From contig NZ_CP083375.1 in assembly GCF_017488845.2 (NCBI RefSeq), forward strand, positions 1 to 64,000: DNA of 64,000 nt. The letters run 5' to 3'. Shown piece by piece: positions 1 to 10,515 of this stretch. This stretch comes from Ensifer canadensis. GTDB lineage: Bacteria > Pseudomonadota > Alphaproteobacteria > Rhizobiales > Rhizobiaceae. The notes beneath the pieces were generated by a model. The model saw nothing but the letters and a program-made list of their open reading frames with translations, searched no databases and was not told the origin of the DNA. The position numbers and the translations under genes are program-made. Numbering within the stretch: the stretch's first letter is position 1; each line of letters opens with the position of its first letter.

Positions 1-3000
1 ATGGCACGTTTTTACTCCGACATCTTCTGGCAAGTGGAACAAGAGCTCCTGACGCGCGAAGAGGCGCTCGCTCTCCTGCGTAACTATCAGTCCTCTGGTT
101 GTGTTGCGGAGACGGGTGACGTCCGGTGGGTGCGGCGGCATGGGCCAAACCAGACGGGGCGAATGTTGCTCTATTGTGTTTTGACGGGACGTGAAGGCCT
201 CATTGCCGATCGAACGGCCAACGGCACGCGGATTCTACAGACGGCCGATTGCCTGGAATTGATCCGAGCCGCCGTTCATACATCAGGAATGGACCGGCCG
301 GGCTTCGAACTGAAAAACATCAGCCTTGAACAGCCGCTTGTCCTGGAAGAAGAGGAAGAGCGTCTTCTGGTGGTAGCGCTGACGGCGGAGGAGGGCGATG
401 CGGTTGGCTTCACACTGGCCTCGACATCGCTATCGCTCGCTGACATCGCGCGAAAAATCGAGAATGACGAGCTGGTACGAGGCCAATCACTGTCTTGGCC
501 TTCGGAGCTGACCGTCCATTACACGGGCGGATATTGCCCTGAGGTCCTTGAAGCAGCGCGGAAGAACGAATTGCTGCTGGCTCGTCCCGTCTGGCGTTCG
601 GCGTCGATGAAAACCGGAAGACCGGTCGAAGACCAGTCGAGCCACCATCGCATTGTTCTGTTCGGGGACTTCGGTTCCAGCGGCGTCACGCATCAGACCG
701 CGGACCTGGTGCATGCATTGAAAGCATGTTGGCCCGTCGATATCGCTTTGCCAGAGATAGAGTCGCTCGGGCTTGAGGGTGAAGGGTTGACCGATCGCTT
801 CACCGATGGGAGTCTTCGCCTGAAGACTTACCTGCAAGATTATCTGTCAGCGTCACCGCAGACGTCGACTGTTCTCCATGTGGTTGTCGACGGAGCATCG
901 CTCTTTGCACGAGGCGCGCATGCGATGTTGTTGTGCGTCGCGAAGGAGTATCCGACGCTGACACCTCGGATTGTCTCGTGGGATGCCGGGTTGTCCGTCA
1001 CGGAGATGGCCAGGGTTTTGACCGACGAGGCGATACACGGGAACATGGATTATGTGCGCTACGCTCCCGAGCGTGCAGGCAAGCACTGGGAAGCATTGGC
1101 TGTCTCGGAAGGGAAGCCGGCGCATAGCTGGCGAGATGCGGGTTGCTATCTCATTACCGGCGGCCTGGGCCATGTCGGGCTGGCCTTTGCGCGGGACATT
1201 GCAAACACGGTGGACTCACCCTGCATCATCCTCCTGGGAAGGCGCCCGCTGAGTGCTGCGGAAGACGCCCAGAAAGAGGCCATCCGGTCGCTGCGGGCAT
1301 CCGGAGCCAAGGTTTTCTACTACAGCGTTGACATCGGCGACGAGCAGGCCGTGCAAAATCTGATTGGCGGGATCGAGCAGGATCACGGCCCGTTGCATGG
1401 CGTTTTCCATGCAGCAGGTGTGATCGAGGATGCATTGTTTGCGGAGAAGGCCGCGGACAGCTGGAAGCGCATCATGCGGCCGAAGGTCCACGGCACTGTA
1501 AACCTCGACAAAACGACCCGGCACATGCCACTCGATTTCTTTGTCCTGTTTTCGTCGGGTACCGCCGTGTTTGGAAATACCGGCCAAGGCGACTATGCCG
1601 CCGCCAACGCCTTCATGGCGGAATACGCGGCGCAGCGGCAAATCGAAGTGGCGCACGGATACGCGCGCGGTATGTCACTCTGCATCCATTGGCCACTTTG
1701 GGATGGCGGCATGGGAGTGTCTGCCAGCCGGGCTGAGCGCATGTATCGCGAGACCGGCATGAGTTCGATGCAGGCAGCGCAGGGCGTCGAGGCGTTTCAC
1801 CGAGGCTTGATGGCGGGTAGCACCGAGCTGCTGGTTGCTGCCGGCGACACGCACAGGCTGGCGCAACAGCTCACGCAGGAACTGGGTGGGGGCGATGTCC
1901 AGCCGCATGCCGAACCGGGCGACGATCCGATACTGCCGATCGACAATTCCGCGCAACAGCACCGAGACGACGCTGCGCTTCTCAATGCCGTCAGGCGCCA
2001 TCTCCAATTAATCGTCGCCAGCACCTTAAAGCTCTCGATGCAGCAGCTTCGCACCGATCAACCGCTCGGTCAGTACGGTGTCGATTCCGTCGATACGATG
2101 AAAATGACGCGGGACCTCGAGAAGATCTTCGGAACGCTTCCGAAAACCCTATTCTTTCAATATCCCACCGTGGACGAGCTGGCCGGATACTTTGCGGCCA
2201 GTTATGCGCCCCAAGTTGAAAAGCTTCTTCAACAGGCGTCACCCACAGCACAGAAGCGCACGCCGCCCGTCAAGGCCGGGCAAGACGGTGACACGCCGAC
2301 ACCGCCGTTCAAGGAGATCGCGCAACCCCAGCCACCGCACATTTCCGCATCGTCGAACGGCCTTGTCGGGCGCCGCGACGACATAGCAATCATCGGTCTG
2401 TCGGGGCGTTATCCCAAGGCAAGGGATATCATCCAGTTCTGGAACAATGTGGCCAATGGTGTGGATGCGATAACTGAGATTCCGGAAGATCGCTGGGATT
2501 GGAAGGCATTTTTCCGATCGGAGGGCGGCGATCGTCCGGGCGCACATGCAAGCAAATGGGGCGGTTTCATTGCCGGAATGGATGAATTCGACCCGCTATT
2601 CTTCAACATCGCTCCCAGTGAAGCGGAAATGATGGACCCGCAGGAGCGGTTGTTCCTGCAACATGCCTGGATGGCGCTGGAAGACGCGGGGTACTGCCGA
2701 AGCGCGCTTGCCCAGGCACGTCGGCAAAGCGAAGCTGCCGATGGCGAGCCCGCCAACGGTGACGTTGGGGTTTACGCGGGCGTCACGAGCAGTGAGTACA
2801 TCCATTGCACGAACAACGATCCCGAGCAGCTGGTTGGCAGCAGCTTCGCCGGCATCGCCAATCGCGTGTCGTATGTGCTGGATCTACGCGGTCCCAGCAT
2901 GACTGTCGATACGATGTGTTCAAGTTCGCTGACCTGCCTGCATCTTGCCTGCCAGGAACTGGCGTCTGGCGGGATCGACATGGCGCTGGCCGGTGGCGTC

Positions 3001-6000
3001 AATCTGAACTTGCACCCCAACAAGTACCATCTGCTGAGCCGCGGTCATTTCATCTCGGTACGCGGTCGCTGCCACAGCTTCGGCGCGGAGGGCGATGGCT
3101 ATATTCCATCGGAGGGCGTCGGCGTGCTGTGCCTGAAGCGCGTCGCTGATGCCGAGCGCGATGGCGATCATATCTATGCGGTCATCAAGGGGAGCGCCAT
3201 TAACCATGGTGGCAAGAGCCAAGGCTACAGCGTGCCGCAACCGCAACGCCAAGGGGATGTCATTCGTCAGGCATTGAAGCAGGCGCAGCTCGATGCCCGC
3301 GCGGTGAGCTATCTAGAAGCGCATGGAACCGGAACCTCGCTCGGCGACCCGATCGAGATTTCCGGCCTAAGCCAAGCCTTCTCCAAGGACACACGGGAAA
3401 AGCAATTTTGCGCCATCGGATCGGTCAAGTCTAATGTCGGGCATTGCGAAGCGGCGGCGGGCATTGCGGGTGTCACCAAGGTGATTGGCCAGATGCAAGC
3501 GAGGGAATTGTTCCCATCGCTGCATGCCGAGCAGCTGAATTCCCACATCGATTTTGCGAGCGGCCCATTTTCCGTCGTGCGCGAGCGGCAGGCTTGGCAT
3601 GGGTGGGAGCAAAAGCGTATCGCGGGCATCTCTTCCTTCGGTGCTGGCGGGTCGAACGCTCATATCCTTTTGCAGGATTATATTCCGCGGGTGGATGTGG
3701 CTCCGGTTGGGCCGGCTGATGTGGATGGCCCTTTTCTTATTCCCCTTTCGGCGCGCACCCCGGAACAGTTGATCCTGCAGGTTCGCCAATTGGTCGATTA
3801 TCTTGGACATTGCGAGGAGGTAGGCGGCGAGAAGCGCGAAACGGCAAGGCATTGGATGCGCCCACCCGCCGATCTCGCAAGTATCGCCTACACGCTGCAA
3901 GTCGGACGCGAGCCTTGGGAAGAGCGCCTGGCCGTGATCGCGGATTCTCGCCAAGAGCTTCGCGCGTTGCTGGAAGGATATCTCGCGAGGAAACCGAACG
4001 AGCTGAAGGTCTTTTCCGGCGGCAGGGTGGCGGGAAGCAGGCTGCTGCCATTGCTTACGAACGATCAGGATATTCACGAGCTGATCGATAGCTGGTTTGC
4101 CAAGCAGAAATACATCGAGTTGCTGACGGTCTGGACAGAGGGCGTGGACCTGGACTGGACTCGACTATATGCCGAGGCCGGTTGTGGCCTTCGCAAGCCT
4201 CGCAAGGCCAGTCTGCCCACCTATCCGTTTGCCGACGAACGCTATTGGCTTCCAGCGCGGGAAAACCGGGTTCGAGCCGAGGCCAGCTCCGACGCCGGTG
4301 AGGTCTTCCAACAGGCCACGATTGTGGACGCTCCCGCCGACTCCAGATTGGCCTTGATGGTTCCCCAATGGGAAAATTTACCGCAATTGCAGGCTGTCGA
4401 CGGGCCTGCTCGTTGCGGCACGCATGTGTTTCTTTGCGGCTGGGCCGCCGACGACGCCAAACAACTTTCCCTGCAAGGGACGGATGAGCCTTGCCAAATC
4501 ATAGCGTCCGCTGCATCGCAGATCGATAGGTCATTTGCCGACATCGCGTTGCAATTGTTCGTCGGCTTGAAAGCTTTGCTGACAGGAGATGCCAGGTCGT
4601 CCGTGCGCGTGCAGGTGGTCGTACCTGCCCATCATTGCGGATTGTTGTCAGCTCTCGAAGCCATGTTGCGCAGCATTGCCATGGAGCATCCGGCGTTTGT
4701 CGGGCAGGTGGTGGAGCTGGAATGCGACCTGACGAAAGACGACGCATCCGACCTGTATAAGCAGGTTCATCGCAGCCGGGATCACGCCGAGGTGTCGTTG
4801 GTCCGTTATCGCGATCGCCGGCTCATGCGGCGCGTGTGGCGGGATATGCCGGATACGACGGTTGCGGACATGCCCTGGCGTGAGAACGGTGTCTATCTCA
4901 TTACCGGCGGAAGCGGTGCGCTGGGCTCGCTTCTGGCCCAACAGTTGGGCGATGATGCCCCATCCCTCAAACTGATCCTGATCGGCCGTCGCCCCGTCTC
5001 CGAGTTTGCGGGCAGTTCTGCGGGAGCCATCATGACGGAGATGCGGGACCGGGGCGTCGATATCGAATACCGTTCGGCGGATATCTCTCGGCTCGCGGCT
5101 TGCGAAAAGCTTGTTGCCGCGGTCGAGCAGAAACATGGTGTTATTCACGGCATATTCCACGCCGCCGGTGTGACGCGTGATGCTACTGCGTTGCGCAAAA
5201 CCTCCGAGGAATTCACCGATGTCCTGGACCCCAAGGTGTCGGGCACGGTGAATTTGGATCTGGCGACCCGCCATTTGAACCTGGACTTTTTCATACTGTA
5301 TTCCTCCTTGGCCGGCGCGATGGGCAATGTCGGTCAGAGTGACTACGCGGTGGCCAATGCCTTCATGGATGGCTACGCCACCTATCGAAATCAGCAGTGC
5401 GCGGCTGGTGTGCGCCATGGCCGGACTATCTCCATTAACTGGCCCTGGTGGAAGGCGGAGGGGATGTTTCTCAACGAGCACGCTCAGCGCGTGTTGCGAG
5501 AGCAGACCGGCATGCAGCCATTGGAGATCAACGAGGGCATGCGCGCCTTGAAAGTGGCGCTGGCGCTCGGCAGCGAGCAGATCATGGTGATCTACGGTGA
5601 TGTCGAGAAAATGCACAGAGCGATCGCCGTCGGATCGCAAGACGGCGAAGGAACCGAAACCAACGCAGCGGATGATGTCGACACCGATGCGGCCGGCGAC
5701 AACCAAGTTTCCCTGTTGACGACCATCACCGACAGGCTGCGCGAGTTGCTAGGGCGCCTTTGCAAACTGTCGCCGCAGCGTATCGACCCGCGTGCTCCGC
5801 TCGAAAATTATGGTGTCGACTCGGTAAAAATCATTCATTTGCAGCAGGGGCTCAGCGAATTCTTCGCCGAGGTTAGCTCCGCCATGCTGTACGAGCATGC
5901 GACTCTTGCGAGCCTGGCGGAATATCTGGTCGCGCAGTACCCGACGGAAAGCAGTGGCTGGGCCAGGAGCAAAGCGGCACCGTCACCACAAAAAGCAAAG

Positions 6001-9000
6001 CAGCCAGTCGCGATGGAAGCTGCAAAGCCTGCCATCGGCATCTCTGCGCTCCCGATCACCCCGCAAATCAGCCCCGCCGCGTTCGCGGCCACGCTGGATG
6101 AGGGCGGCGACATCGGGCCTATCGCAATCATCGGTATCGCGGGGAGATATCCGAAGGCTGCCAATATCGACGAATACTGGCGGAACCTGGCCGCCGGTAG
6201 GGATTGCATCGACACAATCCCCCTCGATCGCTGGTCTCTCGATGGCTTTTTTCTACCGGGCAAGGAGGAGGCCGCGCGTGAGGGCAAGAGCTATAGCAAG
6301 TGGGGAGGATTTATCGATGGTTTCGCGGACTTCGACCCGCAGTTCTTTTCCATTTCTCCTCGTGAAAGCTATCTAACTGATCCCCAGGAGCGTCTTTTCC
6401 TTCAATGTGCATGGGAGGCGCTCGAGGACGCGGGATGCAGCAAGGAGGCCCTAGTTAGGGATTACGGCAAGCGCGTCGGCGTGTTTGTCGGTGCGACAAA
6501 GACAGGCTTTGAATTATATGGTCCCGAATTCTGGCGCCAAGGCAAGGTGTTCCTGCCAAGGACGTCGTTTAGCTCCATTGCCAACAGGGTTTCCTTTTGC
6601 CTGGATCTGACGGGGCCAAGCCTCGCGATAGATACGATGTGCGCGAGTTCGCTGGTCGCACTCCATGAGGCTTGCGGCCATCTGCAACGCGGCAGTTGTG
6701 AGCTCGCTATCGCCGGAGGAGTCAACTTATATCTGCATCCGTCCAACTACGTTGTGCTGTGCTCTGCACACATGTTGTCGAGCGAAGGTCGCTGCAAGAG
6801 CTTCGGTGCTGGCGGAGACGGATTTGTTCCGGGAGAGGGCGTCGGTGCGGTGATCCTCAAGCCGCTGGCGCGGGCGCAGCGGGATGGCGATAGCATCTAT
6901 GCGATCATTCGCGGTAGCGGCATCAATCACACGGGAAAAACGCATGGCTACATGGTGCCCAGCCCCGCCGCTCAATACGCCTTGATCAGCGAGACATTGG
7001 CGAAAGCGGGATGCGATGCCGATTCGATAAGTTACATCGAAGCCCATGGTACGGGCACGGCACTGGGAGACCCCATCGAGTTTCGCGGTATAACGCGTGC
7101 GTTTGGTGCCAAAGGGGTCGAGGGCAAGCGTTATGCGCTGGGCTCCGTAAAGTCGAATATCGGACACCTGGAGGCCGCGGCTGGCATAGCAGCCTTGACC
7201 AAGGTCGTCTTGCAACTCCGCCACCGGAAGCTGGTGCCGACTTTGCATAGCCGGGAGACCAATCCCGAGATCGATCTGGCAGGCTCGGCTTTCTTTCTGC
7301 CCCATGAGCTTCAAGACTGGCAGGTAGATCCGACAACGCAATCTCCGCGCCGTGCAGCCATTTCGTCTTTTGGCGCCGGTGGCGTGAATGCTCACCTCAT
7401 TGTCGAGGAGTATGTCGATACGCGCACTATAGCGGCCGGTTCGTCCAGGCCGGCCGCACCAAGCATGTTCGTCTTGTCGGCCAGGAGCACGGATCGTCTC
7501 GATGCCTATCTCGATCGGTTGATCGAGTTCCTGTCCCATGGCGATTGCGAGATCGCGGACCTCTGCTTCGCTCTGCAAACGGGGCGTAGCGCGATGCTTG
7601 AACGTTGCGGTTTCATCGCTCATTCGACGGAAGAATTGCTCGAGGCCTTGCGGTCCCACCGGCAAGGGATGCAGGTTGCCGGATTCTACCGGCAGCGTAT
7701 CGGGGAAACCATTCCCGCAGGCGATTGGCAGACGTCGCATGCGCAACAGGATTTCCAACAGATCGTGCAGTCCTGGGTACAGGGCGCCGAGATCCCTTGG
7801 CAGGACTTCTATTCGTCGCTTTCACCGCTAGAGCGTCCGCGCAAGATGCGCCTACCCAATTATCCCTTCAAGCAGCAACGCTTCTGGCTGGATAGGTTAC
7901 CCTCTCACATGGCCCTCGAGTCGTCCTTGATATCCGAGAAAGGGGCGGAACGACTGCCGCCCGCGTCAACGACGGCTGCGCTCCAGAGCCTGCAGCCCCC
8001 TCTTTCAACAAACGATCGCGGCGTTGCGGACGCCGGCAAAGTTCGGCTGCAACCTGCGAGAGAGGTGGCGCCAACCAAAAGCGAGAAGGTGTCGAAGATG
8101 ATAAGCTTGTTGGACCCGGATTCCAGCCCGTTCGCAGCCGCAGAACATTCGGCGCCGGCAGCAGATGATCTTATAAGTTGCATGATTTCGGGCGGCACAG
8201 TCGGATTGACCATGCAGTGCGAGAGCAATGAGATAGCACATGTGCACCTGGCCGCGCAGGGGAGCGCATCCGAGCTGGTGACAGCGCTCACCGGCATATT
8301 CCAGCGTTCGCTGAACGCCGTATCGGGGAGCACTGAAGGCGCTGTCAGAGCCGTAATCCTGCACGGCCCCAAATCCGGACTGTACCATCACCTGTCCAGC
8401 CTTGCCACGGATGCAATGGATGGTCTGGTCGAGGCCATGCACAAATCACCGTGGGTGATCTTCTCGGCATTGCATGGGGATGCCATCGGCCTTGGGTGGT
8501 TGCTTGCAACAGCGAGCGACGTGCTGGTCGTGGACGCCGCCCGCCATTACGGCTACGGAGTTGACATAGCCGGGCAGTCCGCATTCGTCCGGCAATTCCT
8601 GAAGGTACGCTTCCGCGACCGCCCCGCCGCCTTACCGATGCTGGCGGGAGACGTGCTGAAGGGAAGGCAGTGGCAGTCGAGAAGCATTGGCCTGCATGCC
8701 GTTCCAGAACGTGAAATATTGGAGCAGGTTTCCCTTATTGCGGAAGCTTTGCTGAAAGCAGGTGATACCGGAAACCTACTCAAGGCACATTGGAAGCAGG
8801 TTTTCTCTCCCGGTGGTGATGTCTCGCGCTATCCAGTCTGGCCGAGCCTGCCCGACCTCTCTTCGGAGCTCGTTGCGGTCCCGAGTGCTTTGGACCTCGG
8901 TCAACCCGTACCGCTGCCATATCCCTCGTTTGAACTTTCCATCAACAGCAGGGGGATTGCGACCCTTCGCCTGCAAGACCGGGCGACCAAAAATGCCCTA

Positions 9001-10515
9001 ACCGGGGAGCTGATATCGGCCATGGAAGAGGTCATGGCTTGGGCGGAGAAGACGCTGGCATGCAAGGTTCTGATCATCACAGGCTATGATACCTATTTTT
9101 GCACCGGCGGCACGCGGGAAGGGCTTCATGCCATTCAGCGAGGCAAGGCGAAATTCACCGATGCCAGATTGTATGAGCTGCCTTTGAGGTGCTCGATCCC
9201 GATCATCGCGGCCATGCAAGGCCATGCTATCGGAATAGGCTGGTCGATGGGGCTCTTTTGCGACGCCACGCTCTTTGCCGAGGAAAGCGTCTATCACTCC
9301 CCGTATATCTCCTATGGTTTCTCGCCGGGCGCGGGATCGACCTTGGTTTTCCCGATGCGGCTTGGCCTTGATCTGGGGCGGGAGGTCCTATTGAGCGCCA
9401 TGCCATACAAGGGACTACAGCTGCGCCAGCGACTGCCGGGGTTAGCGGTATTTCCCCGCAAGCAAGTTCTGGCGCAGGCTCATGGCCTGGCGGAGCAATG
9501 GGCTGCACAGGGGTCACGCGAAGTTTTAATTAGCAAGAAGCAGCAAAGGCTTGCGCCATTGGTGGAGCAGTTGTCGGCGGTGGTCGCCGGGGAGCTCGCG
9601 ATGCATGAAAAGACATTCTACCATAACCCGGCCGTCGCCGCGCTGATCGATAGTGAATTCGGACTAGGTGTTGAAGGTGACACCGGAGAGCAGATCCCTG
9701 TGGCAAGTGCTGCGAACGAAGCCAGGCAACGGTTGGATTCGGTGCTGAAAACAACCCTCGCAGCTGAAATTCAGCTGGCGGTGGACGAGCTGGATGAGCA
9801 GGCGAGCTTCGTGGATCTCGGATTGGATTCCGTCACCGCGGTCACTTGGGCCAGAAATCTCCGGCAGCAATTGTCGCTGGAGCTGTCACCGTCACAGATC
9901 TATCAGTATCCGAGCCTGGCGAAGCTTCTGGAATATCTTCTCGGACAGACGTCCCGGTCTGCGGCGTCCGTCGTGGAGTCGGCGATAGCGCAATCGCCTG
10001 TCGTGGAGAAGATCAGCACCGTCGCTCCGACGTCGTCTCGCTCGCCCGCGATTGCCCGGATCATCGTAGAAAGCTTGGCAAGTGAGCTGCAACTCGATGA
10101 GCATGACATCGACACCCAGGCGAGTTTCATCGATCTGGGGCTGGACTCCGTCACGGCTGTCATCTGGACCAGAAAGCTGAACGTCCATCTATCGACGACA
10201 CTGTCTCCAACGCAACTTTACCAGCATTCCACCGTCGCGGCGCTCACGCGATATCTCGAAGGCAGCGCGGCGCCTGTGGCAGCTTCTCTCGCCCATGTTC
10301 CGGCCGATGCGGTACGGAGAGAAGACGGTTCACCATCAACAGAAACGGGAAAGCTCGATTTGTGCTCGCCAGTGATCGCCGTGGGTTCCGCGAAGGAGAC
10401 GGTCCGGTTTTTGATAGCGCCGGCGTCGTTCGAAGCTTGGCCAAGGAACTGCTGCTCGATGTGGCGGATATCGATCCCCATAGCAGTTTCGTCGATCTGG
10501 GCTTGGATTCGGTGA
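1..10515 (+). CDS. Trans-AT polyketide synthase PksA, 5' portion (KR-ACP-KS-KR-ACP-KS-ECH-ECH-ACP-ACP)
   Basis: Multimodular PKS without AT domains. The ATG is the first base of the window, so the true start may lie upstream; residues 1-30 look like a docking/linker helix. Residues about 40-190 may be a decayed dehydratase half. Domains: KR1 380-565 (TGGLGHVG, active GDYAAAN); ACP1 (Ser696); KS1 795-1226 (Cys973, His1108, His1148, complete triad); KR2 with core 1628-1830 (TGGSGALG, SDYAVAN); ACP2 (Ser1941); KS2 2039-2470 (Cys2214, His2349, His2389); a degenerate ECH about 2720-2915; a PksI-like ECH2 about 2978-3215; then tandem ACP3 (Ser3277) and ACP4 (Ser3383). Both KRs carry the Asp of the B-type signature (IED, TRD), which suggests D-hydroxyl products. 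The last two ACPs read GLDSVTAVTW and GLDSVTAVIW; Trp six residues after Ser marks beta-branching ACPs. The frame leaves coding sense after ACP4 (about 10,290-10,430); the protein continues in another frame. Confidence 0.93.
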   Translation: MARFYSDIFWQVEQELLTREEALALLRNYQSSGCVAETGDVRWVRRHGPNQTGRMLLYCVLTGREGLIADRTANGTRILQTADCLELIRAAVHTSGMDRPGFELKNISLEQPLVLEEEEERLLVVALTAEEGDAVGFTLASTSLSLADIARKIENDELVRGQSLSWPSELTVHYTGGYCPEVLEAARKNELLLARPVWRSASMKTGRPVEDQSSHHRIVLFGDFGSSGVTHQTADLVHALKACWPVDIALPEIESLGLEGEGLTDRFTDGSLRLKTYLQDYLSASPQTSTVLHVVVDGASLFARGAHAMLLCVAKEYPTLTPRIVSWDAGLSVTEMARVLTDEAIHGNMDYVRYAPERAGKHWEALAVSEGKPAHSWRDAGCYLITGGLGHVGLAFARDIANTVDSPCIILLGRRPLSAAEDAQKEAIRSLRASGAKVFYYSVDIGDEQAVQNLIGGIEQDHGPLHGVFHAAGVIEDALFAEKAADSWKRIMRPKVHGTVNLDKTTRHMPLDFFVLFSSGTAVFGNTGQGDYAAANAFMAEYAAQRQIEVAHGYARGMSLCIHWPLWDGGMGVSASRAERMYRETGMSSMQAAQGVEAFHRGLMAGSTELLVAAGDTHRLAQQLTQELGGGDVQPHAEPGDDPILPIDNSAQQHRDDAALLNAVRRHLQLIVASTLKLSMQQLRTDQPLGQYGVDSVDTMKMTRDLEKIFGTLPKTLFFQYPTVDELAGYFAASYAPQVEKLLQQASPTAQKRTPPVKAGQDGDTPTPPFKEIAQPQPPHISASSNGLVGRRDDIAIIGLSGRYPKARDIIQFWNNVANGVDAITEIPEDRWDWKAFFRSEGGDRPGAHASKWGGFIAGMDEFDPLFFNIAPSEAEMMDPQERLFLQHAWMALEDAGYCRSALAQARRQSEAADGEPANGDVGVYAGVTSSEYIHCTNNDPEQLVGSSFAGIANRVSYVLDLRGPSMTVDTMCSSSLTCLHLACQELASGGIDMALAGGVNLNLHPNKYHLLSRGHFISVRGRCHSFGAEGDGYIPSEGVGVLCLKRVADAERDGDHIYAVIKGSAINHGGKSQGYSVPQPQRQGDVIRQALKQAQLDARAVSYLEAHGTGTSLGDPIEISGLSQAFSKDTREKQFCAIGSVKSNVGHCEAAAGIAGVTKVIGQMQARELFPSLHAEQLNSHIDFASGPFSVVRERQAWHGWEQKRIAGISSFGAGGSNAHILLQDYIPRVDVAPVGPADVDGPFLIPLSARTPEQLILQVRQLVDYLGHCEEVGGEKRETARHWMRPPADLASIAYTLQVGREPWEERLAVIADSRQELRALLEGYLARKPNELKVFSGGRVAGSRLLPLLTNDQDIHELIDSWFAKQKYIELLTVWTEGVDLDWTRLYAEAGCGLRKPRKASLPTYPFADERYWLPARENRVRAEASSDAGEVFQQATIVDAPADSRLALMVPQWENLPQLQAVDGPARCGTHVFLCGWAADDAKQLSLQGTDEPCQIIASAASQIDRSFADIALQLFVGLKALLTGDARSSVRVQVVVPAHHCGLLSALEAMLRSIAMEHPAFVGQVVELECDLTKDDASDLYKQVHRSRDHAEVSLVRYRDRRLMRRVWRDMPDTTVADMPWRENGVYLITGGSGALGSLLAQQLGDDAPSLKLILIGRRPVSEFAGSSAGAIMTEMRDRGVDIEYRSADISRLAACEKLVAAVEQKHGVIHGIFHAAGVTRDATALRKTSEEFTDVLDPKVSGTVNLDLATRHLNLDFFILYSSLAGAMGNVGQSDYAVANAFMDGYATYRNQQCAAGVRHGRTISINWPWWKAEGMFLNEHAQRVLREQTGMQPLEINEGMRALKVALALGSEQIMVIYGDVEKMHRAIAVGSQDGEGTETNAADDVDTDAAGDNQVSLLTTITDRLRELLGRLCKLSPQRIDPRAPLENYGVDSVKIIHLQQGLSEFFAEVSSAMLYEHATLASLAEYLVAQYPTESSGWARSKAAPSPQKAKQPVAMEAAKPAIGISALPITPQISPAAFAATLDEGGDIGPIAIIGIAGRYPKAANIDEYWRNLAAGRDCIDTIPLDRWSLDGFFLPGKEEAAREGKSYSKWGGFIDGFADFDPQFFSISPRESYLTDPQERLFLQCAWEALEDAGCSKEALVRDYGKRVGVFVGATKTGFELYGPEFWRQGKVFLPRTSFSSIANRVSFCLDLTGPSLAIDTMCASSLVALHEACGHLQRGSCELAIAGGVNLYLHPSNYVVLCSAHMLSSEGRCKSFGAGGDGFVPGEGVGAVILKPLARAQRDGDSIYAIIRGSGINHTGKTHGYMVPSPAAQYALISETLAKAGCDADSISYIEAHGTGTALGDPIEFRGITRAFGAKGVEGKRYALGSVKSNIGHLEAAAGIAALTKVVLQLRHRKLVPTLHSRETNPEIDLAGSAFFLPHELQDWQVDPTTQSPRRAAISSFGAGGVNAHLIVEEYVDTRTIAAGSSRPAAPSMFVLSARSTDRLDAYLDRLIEFLSHGDCEIADLCFALQTGRSAMLERCGFIAHSTEELLEALRSHRQGMQVAGFYRQRIGETIPAGDWQTSHAQQDFQQIVQSWVQGAEIPWQDFYSSLSPLERPRKMRLPNYPFKQQRFWLDRLPSHMALESSLISEKGAERLPPASTTAALQSLQPPLSTNDRGVADAGKVRLQPAREVAPTKSEKVSKMISLLDPDSSPFAAAEHSAPAADDLISCMISGGTVGLTMQCESNEIAHVHLAAQGSASELVTALTGIFQRSLNAVSGSTEGAVRAVILHGPKSGLYHHLSSLATDAMDGLVEAMHKSPWVIFSALHGDAIGLGWLLATASDVLVVDAARHYGYGVDIAGQSAFVRQFLKVRFRDRPAALPMLAGDVLKGRQWQSRSIGLHAVPEREILEQVSLIAEALLKAGDTGNLLKAHWKQVFSPGGDVSRYPVWPSLPDLSSELVAVPSALDLGQPVPLPYPSFELSINSRGIATLRLQDRATKNALTGELISAMEEVMAWAEKTLACKVLIITGYDTYFCTGGTREGLHAIQRGKAKFTDARLYELPLRCSIPIIAAMQGHAIGIGWSMGLFCDATLFAEESVYHSPYISYGFSPGAGSTLVFPMRLGLDLGREVLLSAMPYKGLQLRQRLPGLAVFPRKQVLAQAHGLAEQWAAQGSREVLISKKQQRLAPLVEQLSAVVAGELAMHEKTFYHNPAVAALIDSEFGLGVEGDTGEQIPVASAANEARQRLDSVLKTTLAAEIQLAVDELDEQASFVDLGLDSVTAVTWARNLRQQLSLELSPSQIYQYPSLAKLLEYLLGQTSRSAASVVESAIAQSPVVEKISTVAPTSSRSPAIARIIVESLASELQLDEHDIDTQASFIDLGLDSVTAVIWTRKLNVHLSTTLSPTQLYQHSTVAALTRYLEGSAAPVAASLAHVPADAVRREDGSPSTETGKLDLCSPVIAVGSAKETVRFLIAPASFEAWPRNCCSMWRISIPIAVSSIWAWIR

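Noticed and set aside
4648..5706. Long minus-strand open frame (352 codons) opposite PksA
   Set aside because: It lies antisense to the KR2 domain, resembles no protein, and is a by-product of the high-GC codon use of the PKS gene. The same applies to 6,727-7,758, 11,279-12,349 and 18,876-19,892.
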